Origin: Arthrobacter sp. CDRTa11
Lineage (GTDB): Bacteria > Actinomycetota > Actinomycetes > Actinomycetales > Micrococcaceae
Direction: 5' to 3'
Assembly: GCF_026427775.1 (NCBI RefSeq)
Contig: NZ_CP044532.1
Location: 2,046,001 to 2,110,000, forward strand
Length of the DNA stretch: 64,000 bases
Every line of letters begins with the position of its first letter. The stretch's first letter is position 1. The notes below the pieces were generated by a model. It did no database searches and was not told where the DNA came from. It saw only the letters and a program-made list of their open reading frames with translations. Positions 27,733-35,134 of the stretch are shown one piece after another. A program made the translations under genes and the position numbers.

Positions 27733-28509
27733 ATGAATTACGAGACCATAATCACCCGGATCGACGACAACAATATCGGCTACATTAGGCTCAATCGGCC
27801 TGAGGCGCTCAACGCCCTGAATCGCACGGTGATGAACGAGGTCTGCGACGCAGCCCGAGTGATGGACGACGACGACGACGTGTCAATAATTCTCATCCTC
27901 GGTTCGGAGAAGGCATTCGCTGCCGGCGCTGACATCAAGGAGATGGCAACTCTGTCATTTGCGGATGCATACACCATTAACCTCTTTTCCGGATGGGACG
28001 CCCTTGCGAACATCCGCAAGCCTCTGGTTGCAGCTGTATCCGGCTATGCCCTGGGCGGTGGCTGCGAACTGGCCATGATGTGTGACCTGATCCTTGCCAG
28101 TGAGACGGCGAAATTCGGCCAACCGGAGATTAATCTCGGAATCATGCCCGGCATGGGTGGAACGCAGCGCATGACCCGCGCCGTCGGCAAAGCCAAGGCC
28201 ATGGACCTGATGCTCACGGGACGCATGATCTCCGCGACTGAAGCCGAGTCATACGGCCTTGTCGCACGCGTGTTTTCTGCAGACACATTTGAGAGCGAAG
28301 TCGAGAAGTTCGCCCTGGAAGTGGCAGGAAAGTCGCAGATCGCCACTCGTATGGTCAAAGAATCCATAAACGTCGCCTTCCAGAGCCCGCTCTCGGAAGG
28401 GCTGAGATTTGAACTCCGCTCCTCGCAGTCCGTGTTCTCCACCGACGATCAAAAAGAAGGCATGGCAGCCTTCATCGAGAAGCGGAAGGCGAAGTTTTCG
28501 AACCGCTAG
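27733..28509 (+). CDS. Enoyl-CoA hydratase (second copy)
   Basis: This 258-residue crotonase has both canonical parts: [12 protein letters not shown] with [20 protein letters not shown], and [25 protein letters not shown], so both catalytic glutamates expected for syn-hydration are placed. It would add water to acrylyl-, methacrylyl- or crotonyl-CoA. GGGAGAAG is just before the ATG. The pair of dissimilar crotonases suggests two successive steps or two substrates. It is followed by a GC-rich hairpin before adk. Confidence 0.92.
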   Translation: MNYETIITRIDDNNIGYIRLNRPEALNALNRTVMNEVCDAARVMDDDDDVSIILILGSEKAFAAGADIKEMATLSFADAYTINLFSGWDALANIRKPLVAAVSGYALGGGCELAMMCDLILASETAKFGQPEINLGIMPGMGGTQRMTRAVGKAKAMDLMLTGRMISATEAESYGLVARVFSADTFESEVEKFALEVAGKSQIATRMVKESINVAFQSPLSEGLRFELRSSQSVFSTDDQKEGMAAFIEKRKAKFSNR

Positions 28510-28552
28510 ATCAAGCAGCAGAGACCTAGGACTCTCCGGGGACGAAAGCGGT

Positions 28553-28586
28553 CGGCCGGCGGAACTATCCGGATATCCGCCGGCCG
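28553..28586. repeat. GC-rich hairpin between the hydratase and adk genes
   Basis: CGGCCGGCGGA (28553-28563) is perfectly complementary to 28576-28586, with a 12-nt loop. There is no T-run after it, so it may be an RNA-processing or stability element within the operon rather than a terminator. Confidence 0.55.
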
Positions 28587-28699
28587 CCGCCCATCTAGTC
28601 CCTGCCAGAGGAGATTCGATACAGAGACACTGCTCATTTGCGTTGCCCAGTCGACACAGACCAAAGCTTCCTAGCCAGCCCTTACGAAGGAATTCTTGC

Positions 28700-29320
28700 A
28701 TGACGAGACTATTGATTATCGGTCCTCCTGGATCCGGGAAAGGGACCCAGGCACAGAGGCTATCAGCGCATCTAGAGATTGTGCCCGTCTCGACCGGCGA
28801 CATCTTCCGGATGAACGTTTTGGAGCAGACCGTATTGGGGACCGAAGCCCAGAGACACATGGACAACGGGGATCTCGTACCAGACCACCTGACTAACGAC
28901 ATGGTCCGGCAACGCCTGGCAATGTCCGATGTAAGGGACGGGTTCCTGCTTGATGGCTACCCCCGGACGCTTGCGCAGGTCGCAGCCTTGGACGGCATGC
29001 TTGACTCCAGCAGCCAGCGACTTGACGGAGTCCTTGAGTTAGCTGTTAGCGACGAACAGGTAGTCCAGCGACTCCTCGCCCGCGCCGATAACCGCAGCGA
29101 TGACAACGAAGACGTGATCCGCCATCGGCTGGATCTGTATCATGAGCAAACAAACGCCGTCCTCTCGGAGTACGCAGAACGCGGCCTGCTGACGAGGGTA
29201 GACGGACTCGGCTCCGTCAACGACATCACCGACCGAACCTTGACCGCATTAGCCATGACAACATTGCCTCGACACGTTGAACCTGCCCGTGGGCGACGGT
29301 CCCGGCTCCTACGGTATTGA
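28700..29320 (+). CDS. adk: Adenylate kinase (operon-borne second copy)
   Basis: This 206-residue adenylate kinase converts AMP and ATP to two ADP. The P-loop GPPGSGKGT (8-16), the AMP site VSTGDIFRMN and FLLDGYPRTLAQ, and the compact LID (RADNRSDDNEDVIRHRL) are present; the LID lacks zinc cysteines. ATG 28700 follows GAAGGA. Chromosomal adk normally sits in the secY ribosomal cluster, so a copy in this catabolic operon is probably extra. It can remove the AMP made by the acyl-CoA ligase upstream. The C-terminal tail (ARGRRSRLLRY) is basic and unusual. Confidence 0.93.
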   Translation: MTRLLIIGPPGSGKGTQAQRLSAHLEIVPVSTGDIFRMNVLEQTVLGTEAQRHMDNGDLVPDHLTNDMVRQRLAMSDVRDGFLLDGYPRTLAQVAALDGMLDSSSQRLDGVLELAVSDEQVVQRLLARADNRSDDNEDVIRHRLDLYHEQTNAVLSEYAERGLLTRVDGLGSVNDITDRTLTALAMTTLPRHVEPARGRRSRLLRY

Positions 29321-29340
29321 GGCGCCATTGAAAGGAACCT

Positions 29341-29531
29341 GTGACGGCCCCACACAACGTCCGCGTCTATACGAGCGACAAGAACCTGGCCCGCTAAGAC
29401 CCACTCGGATTAAGATTGCGAGGTTTGCCGCAGTTCCAGAACGCATGACCGAAGAGGTCACGGACATGTGGATCCCCGGCTGGGCGGCACCCGCCATGTA
29501 CAGCAAGCGGCACTCCCTCGTCCCCCAGTAA
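29341..29531 (+). pseudogene. Possible frameshifted small gene after adk
   Basis: A GTG with AAAGGA upstream starts 20 bp after adk and encodes TAPHNVRVYTSDKNLAR before a stop at 29395. Another frame continues with coding-like sequence (RIKIARFAAVPERMTEEV, MWIPGWAAPAMYSKRHSL) to 29531. Joining them needs one frameshift near 29390. I do not recognise the protein. It could be one decayed gene of about 64 codons or chance. Confidence 0.3.
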
Positions 29532-30240
29532 GTGCCAACAGCGGCCCTGACGGGGCATTTGACGCGGCCTGAAGCCGCCGCTGGTCGGCGGCGAGGCATC
29601 ACCCGGATCATCATCTGTCGCAACAGTTCTTGGTGCCTCGTCGCTCCCCATCACAGGTAGCGCTATTTCGTCAACGAAAATCGCACGTTTGGTGAGTTTG
29701 TCAGATTGGCCTCCATGGCGAGACTCTCCGCTCCGACACGGTCGAGGCCGTGATACCTGACAATTCAATTCTGTGGATATCGATGAAGGGCGCACACACA
29801 GGCCGCATCCATCGGAATAGCAGGAGTCAATGGAATTCCACGAGCAACCAGACTGGCAACGGCCGAAGGTCCTGCCACTCGGGAAATGGTCGAACGGGCT
29901 AGGAATAGTTCGGCACGCTGTAGGCCGTGGAGGACTGGGCATACGACCAGTTCCAAGCCATGCCTGACGACTGGCGATTCTGAGAGCGGTCAGTTTGTCG
30001 TCCGGACATTTGCGACTCGTCCTAATGTCCCGACAGGCGGCGCAGGGCCAGCCTTCCCATTCCTTTTCTTTGAAAGGGATGGGAGGAGCTACGATTTAGC
30101 AGCCAAACGAAGTAAGCAGTCACAGGCTAGGCAGTTCTGACATGCGAGGTCTGGGGAGAAAACGTGATACCGGCCGGAAATGAGCCCCCTTCATGGTGCC
30201 CTCCCCGTCGAATATGAACGCCGATAACGGATATTCGGTC
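29532..30240. other. Non-coding stretch before the origin-like region
   Basis: No supported gene is visible. It contains a DnaA-box-like TGTGGATAT (29772-29780) and an imperfect hairpin near 30053-30086 (CTTCCCATTCCTTT against AAAGGGATGGGAGG). The stretch looks like spacer between the catabolic block and the origin-like region. Confidence 0.5.
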
Positions 30241-30280
30241 AACTGACTGTGCTCGGACAAGCTCGCTCGGTGACTCTGAT

Positions 30281-30493
30281 CCGTCCACAGCTGGGATCAA
30301 TCGGATTATCCACGGCTGGGTATTGAGGGAGCCGTGGGGTAGCTCCCTTAGCAGCAGTAGCGGTGGATAACCCATTGGAATTGTCCCCGTGTGGGGCGGC
30401 GGGACGGCTTCTCTGTGGATCGCAGAGGCTGGCCCTCGTTCGGAGACCAGGCGGCATGGCCTCTGTCGGGTTGGGGTGCGCCCTAACCCGACA
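30281..30493. other. Cluster of DnaA-box-like sites and hairpins (candidate origin)
   Basis: Sites close to TTATCCACA or TTGTCCACA are CCGTCCACA (30281), TTATCCACG (30306), GGTGGATAA (30362, reverse), TTGTCCCCG (30381) and TGTGGATCG (30414, reverse). Hairpins overlap them: CCACGGCT/AGCCGTGG (30310-30337), AGGGAGC/GCTCCCT (30326-30348) and TGTCGGGTT/AACCCGACA (30464-30493). The first two share bases and exclude each other. This density suggests a replication origin, a single-strand origin or a DnaA-titrating site. No Rep gene is adjacent, so the role is open. Confidence 0.5.
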
Positions 30494-30795
30494 AGACTCC
30501 CGGTTCATCCTGAACCCTTCTTGCAACCTTTTGCCGGGACTGGCCGGCCTTCCAATCTTTTCGCCGACCTGCCAGACGGGGTACTAGCCAACCCAACCTG
30601 TCCCTTTGCCAGCTTTGTCGTAGGAGAGCCGCTTACAAGTTGCGACTTAACGCCTTGATCCGGAAGTGGTCACAGCATAGCTCCGCTTTGCGATGCCCCG
30701 CTCGACTCGACACGATGTCGCATGCTTCGCAGAACAGCCTTGAGATCCGCGTTGGACTAAACTCCGTCTGAGGCTTAACGGGGAGAATGCGGCAC

Positions 30796-32568
30796 ATGAA
30801 GTATCGGGTACATGAGATAGCCAGAATGACCGGTCTTGAGTCCGAAGTGATCATTGATCATCTGCGCGACGTGGGGGAGTTCGTTCGGTCATCCGCCAGC
30901 GGAGTGGAAGACGTTGTCGCCGTTAAGGTCCTTGAATTCTTTGGCGCCGCCGGCTCGGAGCCCAAGGCCCAAGCTTTACCAGCTCCTAAACCGATATCGT
31001 TCACCCCTCCGACGATGTACACATGGGAAGCAAATCCTGTCCCGGAGCCGAGAAAACAGGAAGTGCTGGACCGAATTACCGCGTTGGAAAGGCGCTTTCC
31101 CGCTGCAGCCGAGCATCGCCGGATGTTGAAGGGCCTGGGATCTCAGTTTGTCTTCGCCAAAACGTTCAGGGCTTCAGATGGGAAAACACTTGGGTTGGCG
31201 CTGGCGCGCTTCAGCGGAGCGATAGAGGCCGCGTTCGGAATCACGCGCGAAGTGATGTTCTTCTACACGCCGTATCGGGATCTGCAAATCCGGTCATTTA
31301 CTTGGGCAAAAGACGCGCTGGCATCGCTTTCACGGGACGCAACGCCGGACTTGGTTCTCTTCCACTCTCCAGATGAACGTCTGACCATCAAACTTGAAGA
31401 TTGGTCGAGGCTTGCCTTCACAGCGATTCCCTTAGCGTCGGGGCTCGACCCCGATCCTATCTCGCTGGTGCGACTGATTCGGGATCACGTATACGCTCGG
31501 GATCTGTTCTACGAAACGACGCCCGTGCGGGGAGAAAGATTCTTTGGGCGAAAGACACTGCTGCAAGAACTCAGGGACGATGTCACGAATCAGAGGGTAT
31601 CCGGTCTCTTTGGTCTGCGCAAAAGTGGCAAAACGAGCATCCTTTTGCAGCTTTCAGAGCTCATCGACTCGAATTCTTCTATTCCGGTCTTCGTTGACCT
31701 CGAGGTGTTGCCCTCGCCTCCCAGTGATCCTACTCTGCCCTTGATCGTGGAGATCGCTGCGCGTCTACGTGCCGAACTGGAAAAACGCGGAATCCCCACT
31801 CATGAGCTCGCACCGCTTGAAGCCGATCCCGGGATACCGGCTCTGAAGAGTGCGTTGCAGAAACTTCTTACGCGTCTCGACGACGCCGGTATCAAGGTAA
31901 CTCTCATGCTTGACGAGATCGAGTTTCTGACGCCTGGCGACCAAATTGACACCGCCGAAGGAGAATTCTCCGGAGTCGCTCAAGTCCTCGGAATATTGAG
32001 AAGCATGGTCCAAAGTACCGAAAATTTCACATTCCTTTTATCTGGGTTGACCAATGAGATATTAGAGAACGGGAGGTTGTATGGGCGTCCAAACCCGCTG
32101 TTTTCTTGGGCAAAGGCTCGCTACATCGGACCGTTCGCCCACTCCGAAGCCAGCGAGCTCGCCACAGCGGTGGGCTCCCGGATGGGTATTGAAATCGAAG
32201 CCGGGGCACTCGATGCGCTCTACGATGCCTCCGGAGGACATGCCTACCTGTATCGCAACCTTGCATCCGCTGTAGTCGGCGATCTACCTGTAGCTACATA
32301 CAGGCGCATAATGCGGACTTCAGATGTGCTGCATCGTCTTATTCCCTGGAAACGATCTATCGCCGGAAACCTTGACGAGATTTTGGGCCACCTAGAGCGC
32401 TACTACCCGACTGAAGCGATTCTTCTCGAAATCTTGGCTGAGTCTCCAACCGAATTTCAGTCGCTGGCATCAACTGAAGACAAAGCAGTGCACCACCTCA
32501 TCAGCCTTGGTCTAATTCATGAGTCCAGTGGACAGTTCACCTCCAGCACTCTGTTGGAGCTGCGGTGA
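30796..32568 (+). CDS. IF2_N-domain STAND-type ATPase (probable defence sensor)
   Basis: This 590-residue protein begins with an IF2_N-like domain (residues 2-50: YRVHEIARMTG, then VGEFVRSSASGVE), the small helical domain otherwise at the start of translation factor IF-2. A middle region (85-235) follows. A P-loop ATPase comes next, with RFFGRKTLLQEL, Walker A GLRKSGKT (273-280) and Walker B LMLDE (370-374), plus a C-terminal helical region. This matches STAND-like sensors. ATG 30796 is preferred (GGGGAG ten bases upstream) over 30787. It overlaps the HEPN gene by GTGA, so both act together. A defence role is inferred. Confidence 0.8.
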   Translation: MKYRVHEIARMTGLESEVIIDHLRDVGEFVRSSASGVEDVVAVKVLEFFGAAGSEPKAQALPAPKPISFTPPTMYTWEANPVPEPRKQEVLDRITALERRFPAAAEHRRMLKGLGSQFVFAKTFRASDGKTLGLALARFSGAIEAAFGITREVMFFYTPYRDLQIRSFTWAKDALASLSRDATPDLVLFHSPDERLTIKLEDWSRLAFTAIPLASGLDPDPISLVRLIRDHVYARDLFYETTPVRGERFFGRKTLLQELRDDVTNQRVSGLFGLRKSGKTSILLQLSELIDSNSSIPVFVDLEVLPSPPSDPTLPLIVEIAARLRAELEKRGIPTHELAPLEADPGIPALKSALQKLLTRLDDAGIKVTLMLDEIEFLTPGDQIDTAEGEFSGVAQVLGILRSMVQSTENFTFLLSGLTNEILENGRLYGRPNPLFSWAKARYIGPFAHSEASELATAVGSRMGIEIEAGALDALYDASGGHAYLYRNLASAVVGDLPVATYRRIMRTSDVLHRLIPWKRSIAGNLDEILGHLERYYPTEAILLEILAESPTEFQSLASTEDKAVHHLISLGLIHESSGQFTSSTLLELR

Positions 32569-33671
32569 CAGATAGGGGAGAGTGGGTCCTCAACCTTGAG
32601 CGGAAGGCCCGTAGGTATTCAATCGTCTTTGTACAGCTTGGAAGCGCTTTTGCACCCCTGCGCGGTGACTTGGCGGACATCAAAGGCCGACAAATGCCCC
32701 TAGCCGAGTACTTGGGGCAGGTGGCTCCGAATGAACCAACTCTCCACATTCTCGAGGACTTCGAGCGCGTAGCAAAGACTAAGGATGCAACCATCGGGCG
32801 TCTTCGGGAACGCGTTCATTCGGACGTTGAGGCAGGGCATATCTTCATTCTTGTGTCGAGGATTTCACGCAATGCGTACGAAGCCGCTCCAGGCAGTGAT
32901 CTCCTAGCCGATGCCCGACAGGTTTATGCCCCTCTCGACCCTCCTGTGGCCGGAGACCATCTCGCAGTGTTGCCCGCACACCGCGGGGGCGAGCGGGATG
33001 GGACGACGTTGCTGACGTCATGTCTCGAAGAACTCGGATCTGAAACTGTACATGCACTCAGCCAGGCACTCTGGGAGCACGGCCTCAGTCCGAACGAAAG
33101 CATCACAGAACTACGAAAGACTGACCTGGAGGCCCTCAGGGGTGCCGGTCTAGTGACAGTTGATGAGTCTTCGGTTACCTGGACGATTGCCGGTGCGTGG
33201 AAGAAATTTAGGAATGCTGTCGCCCTGGCCTCATCACGATATACCGTGGCGACGACATGGTTGGCTGGCAGTTTTACCGATCTCTGGGTCATCGAGAGAG
33301 CCATCAGAAACGCTGTTAGAGATGCATTGATAATCAAGCAAGGGGACGGGTGGCGCGAAAGTTGCTTGTCCTCTGCGATGCAGCCCGAGATCCTCGAACG
33401 AGCACGGAAGGACGCCCAACCATCTGCAGAATCGGTGAAAGACCTACGCGATCCACTCGAATGGTTAACAACAGTTGAGTTGCTCGAACTCCGTGAAGCT
33501 CGCGAACTCGGCAACCTTGGACTTGAAACCTATCTGTGGACAAAGTTCCGTCACGCTGTGGTTCCAATTCGAAACAGGGCCGCCCATATGCGGCTTATCA
33601 GTGCCCAAGACGCGCGGACGCTACAGAGCTGGCGCACAATTGTGCTGAAAAACCTTAGTGCCGACCACTGA
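32565..33671 (+). CDS. Swt1-type HEPN protein, probable ribonuclease effector
   Basis: In this 368-residue protein the C-terminal third (about 230-368) is HEPN-like. WVIERAIRNAVRDAL is the first conserved helix. PIRNRAAHMRL holds the R-x4-H catalytic motif (R336, H341) expected for metal-independent RNase activity. The N-terminal 200 residues are of unknown fold. GTG overlaps the ATPase stop (GTGA), so production is coupled. HEPN proteins in such pairs usually cut RNA when the partner senses infection and are held in check otherwise. Family assignment to Swt1-like HEPN is from motif and helix pattern. Confidence 0.78.
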   Translation: MTDRGEWVLNLERKARRYSIVFVQLGSAFAPLRGDLADIKGRQMPLAEYLGQVAPNEPTLHILEDFERVAKTKDATIGRLRERVHSDVEAGHIFILVSRISRNAYEAAPGSDLLADARQVYAPLDPPVAGDHLAVLPAHRGGERDGTTLLTSCLEELGSETVHALSQALWEHGLSPNESITELRKTDLEALRGAGLVTVDESSVTWTIAGAWKKFRNAVALASSRYTVATTWLAGSFTDLWVIERAIRNAVRDALIIKQGDGWRESCLSSAMQPEILERARKDAQPSAESVKDLRDPLEWLTTVELLELREARELGNLGLETYLWTKFRHAVVPIRNRAAHMRLISAQDARTLQSWRTIVLKNLSADH

Positions 33672-33730
33672 TGATCCCCGGCCTACTGAGAGCCAGTAAG
33701 GCTGCTGCTTTGCCAGCAGAGGAGGAGCAT

Positions 33731-34207
33731 TCACTCCAGCTTGGCATGGCGCAGGGCCAGAGGGATGCCTTCCCTTTGGCGTTCCCTGATGAGCGAACGT
33801 TCGAATTCAGCGAAGGCACCCATAAGGGAAAGCATGAGGTTGGCCATGGGGGAGTCCTCCCCTGTGAAGACTAGGCTCTCCTTGACGAATTCCACCCGCA
33901 CGCCTTTCCTTGTCAGGGTCTGAACCAAAGCGCCCAGGTCATCGAGGTTGCGGGTGAGCCGGTCCATGCTGTGCACCACAACGCTGTCCGCGTCACGGGC
34001 GAACCGCAGCAGTTCCGTGAGCTGCGGCCCGGCCGTATCCCTGCCGGAGGCATTCTCCGTGAAGACACTGTCGAGAACCTGGCCTTCAAGCTGGCGTTTC
34101 TCGTTCTGGTCCAGCGTGGTCACCCGCACGTACCCGATCCTCTGCCCAACCACCGGCGCCTCCAACCGTCGAGCTGTCAAACTGAGTTTTAGGCTCTTAT
34201 CGGACAA
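33731..34207 (-). CDS. Serine recombinase catalytic domain, C-terminally truncated
   Basis: This 158-residue protein is the catalytic domain of a small resolvase/invertase (RIGYVRVTTLDQNEKRQLEG, then DSVVVHSMDRLTRNLDDLGALV and FAEFERSLIRERQREG). The nucleophile position normally Ser in YxRVS is Thr here (GYVRVTT), and the C-terminal HTH that binds DNA is absent: the frame stops after LALRHAKLE. Both points argue for a non-functional remnant. The start is uncertain (TTG 34207). It lies convergent with the HEPN gene and may mark where the defence pair was inserted. Confidence 0.75.
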   Translation of the reverse strand: MSDKSLKLSLTARRLEAPVVGQRIGYVRVTTLDQNEKRQLEGQVLDSVFTENASGRDTAGPQLTELLRFARDADSVVVHSMDRLTRNLDDLGALVQTLTRKGVRVEFVKESLVFTGEDSPMANLMLSLMGAFAEFERSLIRERQREGIPLALRHAKLE

Positions 34208-34834
34208 CAGTCAACCTTCAATGACTTTTGTGCGCGTGCCGGACAGGGTCCGGCCGCAGTAACCGAATCCCAGACTTCGTTAGTGACAGACTCCAGCGAG
34301 ATGAAACGGAGTCCTCCGGTCCCTTTGCCGGGTCGGGAAACTGAGCAGAACGGTAGTACAACAGCGTTAGCATTACCTGCCCCGTCCTGATGGGGGAGCG
34401 GTGTAGGGCATTGGCAGGGAAGTCCGTCGTTGGTGCGGCTAACGGGCTATGTGGACCCTTGCCGCCCACAGACTCTTGGTGAGTTCGTTCGAGCGGTTGG
34501 CCCGTTGTGCGGTTTCCGCTGCCTGGAGTGCTTGGACGTCGCGTTTGGTCTGGAGATATTCGTGAGTAATCACTGCTCGCTTCGCCCACATAGCGCTCCA
34601 GACGGGTAGCCACTCGTGCCGGTACGACCACGATCGGTGCGTAGACGCCGTGGGTGTACACAGTGGGCGGGCGCGGTATATGAGCCATCAGCAGACAGGC
34701 CTTGGTCGATCATCCGACTGTTCCTTTTCCCCGTCGCTTTGCGGCGAGCCGTCATGTCGCTACGCCCCGCCTGCTCCATGAAGTCGTGAGCTCAAACTGC
34801 TCATTCCACTGGAAAACGACGGACGGAGCACCAG
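34208..34834. other. Region with one possible small gene before the transfer operon
   Basis: The only coding-like signal is a minus-strand frame at 34439-34591 (see separate entry). The rest, including a longer minus-strand open frame, has no recognisable protein character. The main transfer operon's promoter is probably in 34690-34830. Confidence 0.45.
34439..34591 (-). CDS. Possible small hypothetical protein
   Basis: This 50-codon frame reads MWAKRAVITHEYLQTKRDVQ and continues as a charged, alanine-rich helix ending SLWAARVHIAR. It has better coding character than the overlapping frames, and the same frame stays open upstream (HEWLPVWSA), so the true start may be further left on that strand or the gene may be broken. 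Not recognised. Confidence 0.25.
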   Translation of the reverse strand: MWAKRAVITHEYLQTKRDVQALQAAETAQRANRSNELTKSLWAARVHIAR

Positions 34835-35122
34835 ATGTTTCTGGCAGCGGTGGATCCTGGTATCACCCCAAATGCGAACTTTCCCTTTCTTGAATCCCTC
34901 AAACAGATCGGCGGAGGGATCCTCGTCGGCGCTTTCATTGTCATCGCCATCGTGGCGATCATCGGGGCCGCGATGCTCTTGGCCGGCAAGCTGAGCCAAT
35001 CGTCGCGCCTCGCCTCAGGCGGTGGCTCCATCCTGCTGTGGACAGGCCCAGTGGCCGCGATCCTTGGCGGCATCAACGGCTACATCCTCTGGTCCCAAAG
35101 CGCATTCCCGCTCGGGTTCTAG
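34835..35122 (+). CDS. Small two-helix membrane protein (VirB2-like)
   Basis: This 95-residue protein has two membrane helices (ILVGAFIVIAIVAIIGAAMLL and ILLWTGPVAAILGGINGYILW) separated by a short basic loop. This is the topology of VirB2/TrbC-type pilin-like subunits that open actinobacterial conjugation operons. GGACGGAG lies seven bases before ATG. It is followed 12 bp later by the VirB6-like gene. The role is inferred from topology and position. Confidence 0.65.
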   Translation: MFLAAVDPGITPNANFPFLESLKQIGGGILVGAFIVIAIVAIIGAAMLLAGKLSQSSRLASGGGSILLWTGPVAAILGGINGYILWSQSAFPLGF

Positions 35123-35134
35123 GTCCCATCGATT

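Noticed and set aside
30053..30086. Hairpin as a terminator
   Set aside because: The stem is imperfect, no T-run follows and no gene ends before it.
34218..34688. 156-codon minus-strand frame
   Set aside because: Proline/serine-rich, unrecognisable sequence; the neighbouring frame at 34439-34591 has better coding character.
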